Below, piece after piece: positions 1 to 7,877 of a stretch of DNA of 64,000 bases. How positions within the stretch are numbered: position 1 is the stretch's first letter; each line of letters opens with the position of its first letter. Source of the DNA: Paenibacillus oleatilyticus (lineage in GTDB: Bacteria > Bacillota > Bacilli > Paenibacillales > NBRC-103111). The position numbers were made by a program, and so were the translations under genes. The stretch lies in the NCBI RefSeq assembly GCF_018998565.1, contig NZ_JAHNZO010000014.1, forward strand, positions 1 to 64,000, written 5' to 3'. The notes beneath the pieces were generated by a model, which was not told where the DNA came from, made no database searches, and saw only the letters and a list, made by a program, of their open reading frames with translations.

Positions 1-76
1 AAGTGGCTCAAGGGGACCCTCTGCTAAGGGGTTAGACTGCGTAAGTGGTGCGAGGGTTCGAATCCCTCTCTCTCCG
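1..76 (+). tRNA. tRNA-Ser(GCT), 5' end cut off by window edge
   Basis: The window opens inside the D arm. The anticodon loop carries GCT, followed by the long variable arm typical of class II serine tRNAs, a T arm with GGTTCGAATCC and a 3' acceptor strand ending TCTCTCC plus discriminator G. The first bases are outside the window. It is the first member of the tRNA cluster. Confidence 0.9.
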
Positions 77-86
77 TTTCAAGTTT

Positions 87-163
87 GGCGGCGTAGCTCA
101 GCTGGCTAGAGCGTACGGTTCATACCCGTAAGGTCGGGGGTTCGATCCCCTCCGCCGCTACCA
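87..163 (+). tRNA. tRNA-Met(CAT), elongator type
   Basis: Acceptor GGCGGCG pairs with CGCCGCT (one G-U). The anticodon is CAT in a TTCATAC loop, the T arm is intact and CCA is encoded. The first base pair is G-U rather than the C-A mismatch of initiator tRNA, and the body resembles Bacillus elongator tRNA-Met. Confidence 0.93.
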
Positions 164-179
164 TATATATTTATCCCAT

Positions 180-255
180 GGAGGCTTAGCTCAGCTGGGA
201 GAGCATCTGCCTTACAAGCAGAGGGTCGGCGGTTCGATCCCGTCAGCCTCCACCA
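180..255 (+). tRNA. tRNA-Val(TAC)
   Basis: Acceptor GGAGGCT pairs perfectly with AGCCTCC. The anticodon is TAC, the T arm is GGTTCGATCC and CCA is encoded. Confidence 0.95.
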
Positions 256-258
256 TAT

Positions 259-334
<76 letters not shown>

Positions 335-355
335 GTTGTTTCAACTTTATAGTGT

Positions 356-432
356 GGAGCCGTGGTGTAGAGGCCTAACATGCCTGCCTGTCACGCAGGA
401 GACCGCGGGTTCGAATCCCGTCGGCTCCGCCA
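356..432 (+). tRNA. tRNA-Asp(GTC)
   Basis: Acceptor GGAGCCG pairs with CGGCTCC. The anticodon is GTC within CTGTCAC and CCA is encoded. Its last 18 bases plus the following three recur 113 bp downstream (528-548); see the repeat entry. Confidence 0.95.
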
Positions 433-548
433 TGAATTTCTTCCCTGTGAGGGATGAGAACCCTTGGGTTCGTCGGAGAAATACCTTCGATAGCTTTACT
501 TCGCAGTCTCGAAGTGAAACGAAGAGTATCCCGTCGGCTCCGCCATGA
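415..548 (+). repeat. Direct repeat of the tRNA-Asp 3' end enclosing about 92 bp
   Basis: The 21-bp sequence at 415-435, made of the T-arm/acceptor end of tRNA-Asp, its CCA and three more bases, is repeated exactly at 528-548. The intervening segment holds a 14-bp palindrome, GAACCCTTGGGTTC, and a TTTACTTCG...CGAAGTGAAA hairpin. Duplicated tRNA 3' ends are what tRNA-targeting integrases leave behind, but unequal recombination in the cluster would look the same. No integrase is present. Confidence 0.75.
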
Positions 549-607
549 TTTATCTTATCGAATAGGATAAGCTTGAACCTTAAGTGACAAGCTAACCGCA
601 TACATAA

Positions 608-683
<76 letters not shown>

Positions 684-700
684 TGCTTTATAAGCAACAC

Positions 701-786
701 GGAGGCTTAGCGAAGTGGCCAAACGCAGCAGACTGTAAATCTGTTCTCTGACGAGTTCGGTGGTTCGAATCCATCAGCCTCCACCA
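701..786 (+). tRNA. tRNA-Tyr(GTA)
   Basis: The acceptor GGAGGCT/AGCCTCC is identical to that of the tRNA-Val in this cluster. The anticodon is GTA in CTGTAAA, followed by the long variable arm of a class II tRNA. CCA is encoded. Confidence 0.95.
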
Positions 787-797
787 GTTATTCTCAC

Positions 798-873
798 GAG
801 CCATTAGCTCAGTTGGTAGAGCACCTGACTTTTAATCAGGGTGTCGTAGGTTCGAGTCCTACATGGCTCACCA
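798..873 (+). tRNA. tRNA-Lys(TTT)
   Basis: Acceptor GAGCCAT pairs with ATGGCTC. The anticodon is TTT in CTTTTAA and CCA is encoded. It is the last tRNA of the cluster and is followed directly by a terminator. Confidence 0.95.
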
Positions 874-887
874 TTTAGGTGACAAGT

Positions 888-916
888 AAAGAGACCTTAT
901 AGGGTCTCTTTTTTTG
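888..916 (+). terminator. Intrinsic terminator of the tRNA cluster
   Basis: The arm AAGAGACC pairs with GGTCTCTT around a short A/T loop, and a run of T follows. It ends the tRNA transcript 15 bp after tRNA-Lys and lies between convergent transcription units. Confidence 0.85.
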
Positions 917-937
917 CATTGTATTTACTTTTTTACT

Positions 938-1246
938 TCACGACTGAAGTTTGTCGCGGACGGAGCGAAGCTTCTGCTCCATGGAAGCGTTCTTGTCACG
1001 GCGGTCGTCGATTTTGATCGATGTGGACACGCGTTGGGCTCCGTGCTGGAACGGGGCTTCGTGTAGCCGCCGAAGCACTTGAAATAAATCTTGCAGCTCT
1101 CCTTCGATGATGGTGCTCATCGGCGTCATTTGGAATTGAATCGGTTCCGGGGCTTGTTCCAGCAGGCGGTGCAGATCGGCGACATATCCGCTTAAGCTGG
1201 TCGTTTCGGTTCCGATGGGAATCACGGTTACTTCGACTATAGCCAA
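938..1246 (-). CDS. MTH1187/YqgV-type thiamine-binding family protein
   Basis: This 102-residue protein begins (M)AIVEVTVIPIGTETTS and contains the I-P-(I/L)-G and PMSTIIEGE segments of the MTH1187/YkoF-like family (once DUF77). Members are small ferredoxin-fold proteins that bind thiamine or a related pyrimidine; the exact ligand here is unknown. I chose TTG at 1246 because AAGGAGGG sits seven bases upstream; the longer open frame to 1282 has no ribosome binding site and would exceed the family's usual length of about 100. It is the last gene of a minus-strand series, 72 bp after the GMC oxidoreductase, and faces the tRNA terminator. No thiamine genes are nearby, so its role is read from the family alone. 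Confidence 0.75.
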   Translation of the reverse strand: MAIVEVTVIPIGTETTSLSGYVADLHRLLEQAPEPIQFQMTPMSTIIEGELQDLFQVLRRLHEAPFQHGAQRVSTSIKIDDRRDKNASMEQKLRSVRDKLQS

Positions 1247-1318
1247 CGGTTCTCCCTCCTTAGTAGCTTGTAAACACAGCATGTGTTTATTTTACCGTAA
1301 AGGATGGGCAGGGTATAG

Positions 1319-2893
1319 TCAAAGCTCCATCCGCTTCATGGTCGCCTTGATATAATCGGCAGTACGGGCCGCAAGCGCCATCACCGTATTGGTCGGATTG
1401 CCGCCTCCGGACGTCACGAAAATACTCGCGTCGCATATAAACAGATTCGGAATATCGTGCGTCTGCCCATAGGAGTTCACGACGGACGTATCGGGATCAT
1501 TGCCCATACGGCAGCCTCCCATCAAATGAGCCGTATCGGGGATGACGAATTCGGGCTTGCCCCCAGCAGCGCTTAAAATTTCGCTCATCCTTCCGATGGC
1601 ATGCTGGATAAGCCGGTTGTCGTTTTCTCCATAGCTGAAGGTGACTTTCGCGCGAGGCATACCGAAAGCATCCTTTTCATCGCTCAAGGTAATGGCGTTA
1701 TCCGGGTTCGGGAGCACCTCCCCGACTAACGTGACTCGTCCGTAGTAATTGTAATCGAGTACCACTTCCCGCAAACGTGTTCCCCAAATGGGACCGTTCT
1801 TACCCGATTGGGTAATTCCGCTGGCAAAGCTCACCGGCCGGACCCCGTGCGCGTGCAGCGTGTAGCCGCGGGCAAAATCACGTTCGGGGGAAGTGCTGTA
1901 AAAGTCCTGCGTCGTTGCGAGCACTGGGGTTCCTTTATATAGGCGGACCTCCTCTTCGAATCGTGCATAGACATCGTGGCTGCTATGAGTCATGAACGCT
2001 TTCCCGACCCATCCGCTGCTGTTGGCGAGTCCGTTCGGAAACCGGCTGTTGGCAGAATTCAGAAGCAGTCTCGGTGTCTCTACGACATAGGCGGACAAAA
2101 TGACTAACCGCGCCCGTTGCTCATAGGTCGCGTCGTGATGAACAAATGTCACTCCCGTGGCTCGGCCACTTTCGTCCGTATTCACTTGGGTAACCCTGCA
2201 GTCGGACAGCACTTCCGCACCGGCTTCAATTGCTTTGGGAATATGGACGATCAGGGTGCTGAATTTGGCGTTCGGCATACAGCCTTGGTTGCAAAATCCG
2301 CGGTTAATGCAAGGTGGGCGGCCTTCGAAGGGTGCGGACAAAATGGCAAGCGGACTGACGACCCAGCGAATGCCGAGCTTTTCGCAGCCTCGGGCAAATA
2401 CCTGCGCGTTTGGGCTTATCGGATCGCGTTCGGGATAAGGATAGGGGCCGTGAAACTCGCCCCAAGGAAAATATTTTGGGCCCGAGACGGCGATCTCCTT
2501 CTCGATCTTGGTATAGTAAGGCTCAAGATCGGAATAGCCGATCGGCCAATCCTCTCCGACGCCGTCCAACGTTTTGGTTCGAAAATCGCTTTCATGAAAA
2601 CGCAAAAAGACTCCGGTAAAATGCGTCGTTCCCCCGCCAACCCCCCAGCCGGAGTTGTTATGCCCCATTTGCAGCGGGTCGCGGCCATCCACGATTCGTG
2701 CCTCCTGCCATCCCAGGCTCTGCATAGATAGCTCATCGCTGGCAAAATCATGCTGCGGATCACGGAAAGGACCGGCTTCCAGCACCACGACGCTCATGCC
2801 GGCTTCGCTCAGCTCTTTGGCCAGTACGCCGCCGGCAGCCCCGGCTCCCACAATGACGACATCGACCGTTTCGCCCTCATATTTACGCTTCAT
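1319..2893 (-). CDS. GMC-family FAD-dependent oxidoreductase (sugar/sugar-acid dehydrogenase type)
   Basis: This 524-residue flavoprotein has an N-terminal FAD-binding GAGAAGG motif followed by the strand ending VVVLEAG, and a conserved C terminus with HLMGGCRMG and GGGNPTNTVMALAARTADYI. That architecture belongs to the large subunit of membrane gluconate/2-keto-gluconate/sorbitol dehydrogenases, which oxidise a hydroxyl of a sugar or sugar acid and pass electrons to the respiratory chain. The start at 2893 has AAGGAGG upstream; a longer open frame to 2953 lacks one. It overlaps the gamma-like subunit gene by 11 bp, so translation is coupled. No cytochrome c subunit gene is present here, unlike classical three-subunit enzymes. 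The substrate cannot be told from the sequence. Confidence 0.88.
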   Translation of the reverse strand: MKRKYEGETVDVVIVGAGAAGGVLAKELSEAGMSVVVLEAGPFRDPQHDFASDELSMQSLGWQEARIVDGRDPLQMGHNNSGWGVGGGTTHFTGVFLRFHESDFRTKTLDGVGEDWPIGYSDLEPYYTKIEKEIAVSGPKYFPWGEFHGPYPYPERDPISPNAQVFARGCEKLGIRWVVSPLAILSAPFEGRPPCINRGFCNQGCMPNAKFSTLIVHIPKAIEAGAEVLSDCRVTQVNTDESGRATGVTFVHHDATYEQRARLVILSAYVVETPRLLLNSANSRFPNGLANSSGWVGKAFMTHSSHDVYARFEEEVRLYKGTPVLATTQDFYSTSPERDFARGYTLHAHGVRPVSFASGITQSGKNGPIWGTRLREVVLDYNYYGRVTLVGEVLPNPDNAITLSDEKDAFGMPRAKVTFSYGENDNRLIQHAIGRMSEILSAAGGKPEFVIPDTAHLMGGCRMGNDPDTSVVNSYGQTHDIPNLFICDASIFVTSGGGNPTNTVMALAARTADYIKATMKRMEL

Positions 2894-3491
2894 GCTGCTG
2901 TTTCTCCTCCTTGGGCTCCCATGGATCAAGCTGTCCCGGATGCATACGTACATAGCCGCGGGGATAAGCGGGTCCTCCGTATCCGATCTCCGACCATATT
3001 TCAGGATGAGAATAATAAGCTTCGACAGTGAGGTTCAGAAATTTTTTGAACAGCGCTTCCTGCGGCACGTGCTGCCACACTTCGAGAGGTACTGCTTGAT
3101 TGCGGCTGACATCAAGCATGACCTGTTTTTTCTGCTTTGGTTGAAGGTGAAAGAAACGCTCGGTATGGATCGTTTGACATGCGAGATCCAAGGCATGAAG
3201 CCCTTCGCGCACCAGCACAGCAGCCTCAGGCTCGCCGCTTTTACGCTGACTTTCTTGTCCGCCTGCCAGCGTCCGGTCGATATGATCCAATACGAACTGA
3301 ATGATTTCCGGACGTTCGTCATCAACCAGGAGAGAGCACCAGGCCCGCAAATGTTCGGCCTCGACGGTTGTCAGGAACATATAATCGCCGGTCGTGTGCA
3401 GCCGGGAAAGCACGATTTGCTGGGTATGATCGTCCCAAGCGTCTTTTTCGTGCAGGACATCGTAGGAAGGGTACCGTGTGAGTTTTTTCAT
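2883..3491 (-). CDS. Gluconate 2-dehydrogenase subunit 3 (gamma) family protein
   Basis: A 202-residue soluble-looking protein beginning MKKLTRYPSYDVLHEKD. Size, position directly before a GMC flavoprotein and sequence style match the gluconate 2-dehydrogenase gamma family, the small partner needed for stability or export of the flavoprotein. Many relatives carry a twin-arginine signal; none is visible here, so the complex probably stays on the cytoplasmic side (inference). The start at 3491 follows GGAGG with good spacing. It lies 4 bp after the small membrane protein gene and overlaps the GMC gene, so all three should be co-translated. Confidence 0.75.
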   Translation of the reverse strand: MKKLTRYPSYDVLHEKDAWDDHTQQIVLSRLHTTGDYMFLTTVEAEHLRAWCSLLVDDERPEIIQFVLDHIDRTLAGGQESQRKSGEPEAAVLVREGLHALDLACQTIHTERFFHLQPKQKKQVMLDVSRNQAVPLEVWQHVPQEALFKKFLNLTVEAYYSHPEIWSEIGYGGPAYPRGYVRMHPGQLDPWEPKEEKQQHEA

Positions 3492-3495
3492 CGAT

Positions 3496-3888
3496 TTACC
3501 TCCAATAATAGGCGAGAAGTCCAAGGACGCTCAAAGCGCTGAACACGATCGGAAGCACGACAGGAGGACCGACAAGAAAGTTACGCATCGTATAGCCGCC
3601 GACGCGAACGCCTACCCCGTGGAAATGAAAGTAAAATCCGATGCCGCCTGCAACAACGCCGAACCACATCAGATAGGAAAAAAGGTAAAGCAGCCAATCC
3701 AGCCGGTAATAGGCAAGCAATACGGCAAGCAGGCTGAATATAGGGGCGGAGACGACGGGAACCCACATGGCTTTATGGTGAAAGTTTTGCCGGTAATGCG
3801 AGATGGTCACTTGTATCCAAATGGCAAAAAAAGCGACGCCCACGAACAAAAAAACGACGCGTGCCAAGGGCCATCCGATCCAGTTCAT
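3496..3888 (-). CDS. Small four-helix membrane protein of the GMC operon
   Basis: This 130-residue protein has four predicted membrane segments, near residues 7-28, 42-62, 64-86 and 104-127. Several histidines lie at or beside them (ISHYRQNFHHK, YFHFHGVGV). I do not recognise the family. Its place between larA and the gamma-like subunit, with AAGGAGG before the ATG at 3888 and a 4-bp gap to the next gene, suggests it anchors or accepts electrons from the GMC dehydrogenase in place of the missing cytochrome c subunit. That role is inference; histidines near helices could bind haem or quinone but do not prove it. Confidence 0.6.
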   Translation of the reverse strand: MNWIGWPLARVVFLFVGVAFFAIWIQVTISHYRQNFHHKAMWVPVVSAPIFSLLAVLLAYYRLDWLLYLFSYLMWFGVVAGGIGFYFHFHGVGVRVGGYTMRNFLVGPPVVLPIVFSALSVLGLLAYYWR

Positions 3889-3909
3889 ACGAATCTTCCT
3901 CCTTTTCTG

Positions 3910-5163
3910 TTAGCGTTGACGACGCGGATAGGTTAGCGAGCCGAATGGCATGAGAGCCAGCTTCGTGTCGGGGTCTTGCAGCAGAGCATGGGCCGTGGCG
4001 CTTAAATCGTCGGCCGGATAAAAGCCTAGTAGTTCAATCAAGTGACGGGGCAATGAGGAACGGACAAACACCCGGGCGCGGTGCAGCACTTCTTCCACAT
4101 GCAAAATTTTGTGGGCGCCCAGTACGAATCGTTCCCGCAGCTTGTCCGTCATTTTACGACGATCGCCCATCGTCTCGATCCAATGCTGAAACAGGCCGTT
4201 TCCCATCCCTTCGGGACACTCCGCCACAAGAAGCAGGGCACCTCCCGGCTTTACGAAAGCGGCGGCATTGCGGAGCGCTTTTAAAGCTTGATACATTTGC
4301 AAATCTTTCGGAGCTCCCCCGGCCGAAACGATGACGACATCGTACAGTTCGGTTACCTGCCGGGTAAACCAGCCGGCGGCAAATTCGGTCCCTTTCTTAT
4401 GAGCTTCCGCGGGATTTCCGGCTACGGCTTTCAGCACATGACGATCATGGTCGACAATCACATTGAGCAGGAATTGGATGGGAACGAACCGCTCGGCTTC
4501 CTCTAAATCGAGATGCAACGGATTCGTCGGGACGCCGGGCACGGCCTTGTACGTTAACGACAACGCATGGTGGCATTCAATGGTGCGCTTGGACGCCACA
4601 CCAGGTACGAGCGCCTTGACACCCCCGGAAATGCCTACCATTGCATGCGGCTCGATGTTGCCCGTTGCAATGCGCAGCGGCGCCTCGGCGACCAGGCGGT
4701 TGATCTCGACCGGGGTGCCGAGCGACGTCGTCCCCCTATAAACGCAGTCCTCCGACTCGGCCGAATGATTATGCACGCGTACTCTCGCGTAGATTTCCGC
4801 CCCGACCAGCCGTTTCAATTCGTCGGGCGTGTGCTTGCGATGGGCGCCGAGCGCCACAACAATATCAATCTGATCGTCGCCGAGACCAGCCACCATAAGC
4901 TCCTCCAGCAGCGGAGGCAAGAGCAGCCTGGTAGGGCACAGACGGGTACCGTCGCTGATCAGAATGACAGCCCGGCTTGTCCCCTTGGCAAGCTCACGGA
5001 GCCTCCTTGCCCCGATAGGCGCGGCCAGTGCTTCGCGAATCCGGTCTTGGGACAGTTCGGGAGATGTCTCTAAAGTTTCAAGTCCGCACGTCAATGTATC
5101 GTACGTCCTGCCCGAAGGCAGCTCCAACGGGACGGTGGTGCAGCCATAACGCAGTTCGGGAAT
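3910..5163 (-). CDS. larA: LarA-family nickel-pincer (NPN) dependent racemase/epimerase, probable ATT start
   Basis: The protein has LarA hallmarks: GAHRKHTPDE, then GNIEPHAMVGISGGVKALVPG with the lysine that carries the nickel-pincer nucleotide, then ECHHAL. LarA enzymes interconvert D/L 2-hydroxy acids or epimerise sugar acids. Counting from ATT at 5163 puts these residues at His108, His173, Lys183 and His198/199, almost the numbering of Lactiplantibacillus LarA (108, 174, 184, 200). AAGGAGGA lies seven bases before that ATT. The only upstream alternative, TTG at 5193, has no ribosome binding site. The cofactor genes larB, larC and larE are not in this window. It leads the GMC dehydrogenase operon (21-bp gap), suggesting an isomerise-then-oxidise pathway; substrate unknown. 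Confidence 0.8.
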   Translation of the reverse strand: MPELRYGCTTVPLELPSGRTYDTLTCGLETLETSPELSQDRIREALAAPIGARRLRELAKGTSRAVILISDGTRLCPTRLLLPPLLEELMVAGLGDDQIDIVVALGAHRKHTPDELKRLVGAEIYARVRVHNHSAESEDCVYRGTTSLGTPVEINRLVAEAPLRIATGNIEPHAMVGISGGVKALVPGVASKRTIECHHALSLTYKAVPGVPTNPLHLDLEEAERFVPIQFLLNVIVDHDRHVLKAVAGNPAEAHKKGTEFAAGWFTRQVTELYDVVIVSAGGAPKDLQMYQALKALRNAAAFVKPGGALLLVAECPEGMGNGLFQHWIETMGDRRKMTDKLRERFVLGAHKILHVEEVLHRARVFVRSSLPRHLIELLGFYPADDLSATAHALLQDPDTKLALMPFGSLTYPRRQR

Positions 5164-5320
5164 GGTGCAGTCCTCCTTCGCTTTGCAAATCAAGAATGGA
5201 TGACGATGGAAGATTTACATTTTATTATTACCTTATCTTAAGCTCTTATCCTTAGCTAAACGCGATTAATGATTTATGTCCTAAGGCAGCTCGTTTTGTT
5301 GCGGTTTCTAGTCCCGATTG

Positions 5321-5329
5321 TGTTACAAT
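5321..5329 (+). promoter_or_regulatory. Possible extended -10 promoter for the PucR-type regulator
   Basis: TGTTACAAT is an extended -10 element 49 bp before the start codon. The nearest -35-like hexamer, TTGCGG, is 19 bases away, so recognition would depend on the extended -10. Confidence 0.4.
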
Positions 5330-5377
5330 AGATGGTAACCAGTTATTGAATATAGACATAGGGTTGGGAGCGAGGAG

Positions 5378-6493
5378 ATGGATTGGGAACAAGTGAGGGA
5401 GCAGCTTGAAGCCATATTGAATACTCCGGTTCAAACCACCAGATGGGCCTGGGAAGCGTGGCGGCGAGAAGCGGAGAAGCATAAGGCCGAGCCGGGGTAC
5501 GAAGGCGGAAGCTTGATCAGCGAGGGCAGGCTTCTTTTTTTGGCGCAAAAAGAAGGGCAGGAGGCGCTGCTTCTGACCATACGGGCAGATGCCATATCGC
5601 CCGTGGAGCGGCGGCTCGTGGAGCTTACGCTGGAGAACCGTCAAACGCAGGATAAAAAGCCTCCGTCGATCATCAACGAGGAGGAGCGCAAAGCGGGGAT
5701 GGTGGGCGATTGGCTTCGCACGCAGCAGGAGCTGGGCTTGACGCAGGCCGAGATGCCCGATGCGCTGGTGTCTCAGATGTCGCTTTACTCCAAAAAAATT
5801 CCGCTGCTGTTGTATGGGGATTACACAACCTCGCGGCGGGCGCACGACCGGGAGCTGAAGAAGCTGTTGGAATCGTTCTTCGATGCGGATATGACCTTGA
5901 TTCCTCTGACGGATAAGGAATGGCTCATTCTCGGCTCGGAGAAAATCATGTCGATGGATTCCGGCGACGATAAGGAAGATTCGGACAGCGAAACGCTGGA
6001 AGACCGGCTCGCGGCCATCGGCTACGGCTTGCACGAAATGCTCGAGAACGAATGGGTAGGCGAGTGCCATCTGGCCATCCACTACCCGATCATGCCGGCC
6101 AAATCGTTATATGGCGCGGTGCTTCAGCTCAGGGAGACGATGATGCTGGGACGCACGTATCACGTAGGCAGCAACATGCATATGCCATGGGAGCTCCAAC
6201 TGGAAAGGCTGGTGCATTTGGTACCGGAAGCGGAGAAGGCGAGCTTTCTGGAGCATGTACTGAAACGGCTCGACGTGGCGTTCGATGCGGAGACGATGAC
6301 GACGCTCGAACAGTTTTTCCAGTTGGACTGCAACGTCAGCGAGACGGCCAAAAAGCTGTATATTCACCGCAATACCCTGCTGTACCGCTTGGACAAATTC
6401 AAGCAGGAGACGGGATTGGACGTGCGGACGTTCAATAACGCCGTACTTGTGAAGATTGCCATACTATTGTACAAAGTAACGAAAAGAAAGTAG
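5378..6493 (+). CDS. PucR/CdaR-family transcriptional regulator
   Basis: A 371-residue protein whose last 60 residues form the PucR C-terminal helix-turn-helix: LEQFFQLDCNVSETAKKLYIHRNTLLYRLDKF, close to the family pattern N-x-x-x-x-A-x-x-L-x-x-H-R-N-T-L-x-Y-R. The middle resembles the GGDEF-like domain common in CdaR/PucR proteins; no N-terminal sugar-diacid or purine sensor domain is evident. Such regulators usually control purine or sugar-acid catabolism. It is divergent from the larA/GMC operon, so that operon is a natural target (inference). It is also just upstream of the msmX-type ATPase gene. GGGAG lies eight bases before the ATG. Confidence 0.8.
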   Translation: MDWEQVREQLEAILNTPVQTTRWAWEAWRREAEKHKAEPGYEGGSLISEGRLLFLAQKEGQEALLLTIRADAISPVERRLVELTLENRQTQDKKPPSIINEEERKAGMVGDWLRTQQELGLTQAEMPDALVSQMSLYSKKIPLLLYGDYTTSRRAHDRELKKLLESFFDADMTLIPLTDKEWLILGSEKIMSMDSGDDKEDSDSETLEDRLAAIGYGLHEMLENEWVGECHLAIHYPIMPAKSLYGAVLQLRETMMLGRTYHVGSNMHMPWELQLERLVHLVPEAEKASFLEHVLKRLDVAFDAETMTTLEQFFQLDCNVSETAKKLYIHRNTLLYRLDKFKQETGLDVRTFNNAVLVKIAILLYKVTKRK

Positions 6494-6586
6494 TTTTTTT
6501 GTAGAGATTGTGCATAGTCATGATACGCCTTGTTACGGTATGATTTAAGCAATGAACACGATACTAATTCGTAGGGGGAATTAATC

Positions 6587-7711
6587 ATGGCAGGTGTACG
6601 TTTGAACCACATCGTCAAAAAATATCCGGGTGCAGAAGAAGCAACGGTGAAAGACTTCCATCTCGATATTCAGGACAAGGAATTTCTGGTTCTGGTAGGC
6701 GCTTCCGGCTGCGGTAAATCCACGACGCTGCGGATGATCGCCGGCTTGGAGGAAATCACGGAAGGCGAACTGTATATCGGCGACCGTCTCGTGAACGACG
6801 TCGCTCCGAAAGACCGCGATATTGCGATGGTATTCCAATCCTACGCTTTGTATCCCCATATGAACGTATATCAAAACATGGCATTCGGTTTGAAGCTGCG
6901 TAAATTCAAAAAAGCCGACATCGACGCCCGCGTGCGCGAAGCGGCCAAAATTCTCGATATCGAGCACTTGCTCGACCGTAAGCCGAAGGCGCTCTCCGGC
7001 GGTCAGCGTCAGCGCGTTGCCTTGGGCCGGGCGATTGTCCGTGAGCCGCAAGTGTTCCTGATGGACGAACCGCTGTCCAACTTGGACGCGAAGCTGCGCG
7101 TACAAATGCGCGCCGAAATTACGAAGCTCGTGAAACGTCTCGAAACGACGACGATCTACGTAACGCATGACCAAACGGAAGCAATGACGATGGGCGACCG
7201 GATCGTCGTTATGGATAAAGGCATCATTCAACAAGCGGCATCTCCGGAGGAGATCTACAACTATCCGGTGAACATGTTCGTAGCGGGCTTTATCGGTTCC
7301 CCGTCCATGAACTTCGTGCACGGCGGATTCGCTGAGCAAGGCGGCAGCTTGTACTTTAAAGCATCGGGCTTTAATGTCGAAGTGCCGGAAGGCAAAGCTA
7401 AAATTCTCCGCGAAAAAGGCTATGCCGGCAAGGAAGTCGTGCTGGGCGTACGTCCGGAAGATTTCCACGAAGAAGCGATCTTTATGGAAGCTTCTCCGAA
7501 CACTATCATCAACGCTCATGTCGAAGTGGCGGAGAACCTCGGTCATGAAATGCTCTTGCACCTCAGCGGAATCGGCAGCCAAATGGCCGTTGTTCGTGTA
7601 GACGGCCGCTCGAATGCCAAAGAAGGCTCCAACGTGAAGCTCGCTGTGGACATGAACAAAGTTCACTTCTTCGACAAAGATACGACGAATTCCATTTTGC
7701 TGAACGCTTAA
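6587..7711 (+). CDS. msmX: Sugar ABC transporter ATPase, MsmX/UgpC type
   Basis: This 374-residue ABC ATPase has Walker A GASGCGKST at residues 38-46, signature LSGGQ, Walker B VFLMDEPLSNLD, the Q-loop and the switch-histidine segment YVTHDQTEAMTMGDR. A C-terminal regulatory (TOBE-like) domain of about 130 residues follows, as in MalK, UgpC and MsmX. No permease or binding-protein gene is adjacent. In B. subtilis the orphan MsmX energises several carbohydrate importers, and the same shared role is likely here. AGGGGG precedes the ATG and the gene is closed by its own terminator, so it is monocistronic. Confidence 0.88.
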   Translation: MAGVRLNHIVKKYPGAEEATVKDFHLDIQDKEFLVLVGASGCGKSTTLRMIAGLEEITEGELYIGDRLVNDVAPKDRDIAMVFQSYALYPHMNVYQNMAFGLKLRKFKKADIDARVREAAKILDIEHLLDRKPKALSGGQRQRVALGRAIVREPQVFLMDEPLSNLDAKLRVQMRAEITKLVKRLETTTIYVTHDQTEAMTMGDRIVVMDKGIIQQAASPEEIYNYPVNMFVAGFIGSPSMNFVHGGFAEQGGSLYFKASGFNVEVPEGKAKILREKGYAGKEVVLGVRPEDFHEEAIFMEASPNTIINAHVEVAENLGHEMLLHLSGIGSQMAVVRVDGRSNAKEGSNVKLAVDMNKVHFFDKDTTNSILLNA

Positions 7712-7728
7712 TGCGCATTGAACGGAAT

Positions 7729-7760
7729 AAAAGGTCAGTCCTGACGGGCTGGCCTTTTTT
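7729..7760 (+). terminator. Intrinsic terminator after msmX
   Basis: AAAAGGTCAG pairs with CTGGCCTTTT and a T run follows. It lies 17 bp after the stop codon. Confidence 0.85.
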
Positions 7761-7877
7761 GCTGCTGCTGCGGGTGGCGTTGGAAAGAAAATCGCGATAT
7801 GCTAGGCGTAGCCTCTACGAATGAAGATCTTGTCCGGACAGCGCGGCTGTACGAAGAGCTGGGGAGTGGGAAGATTC

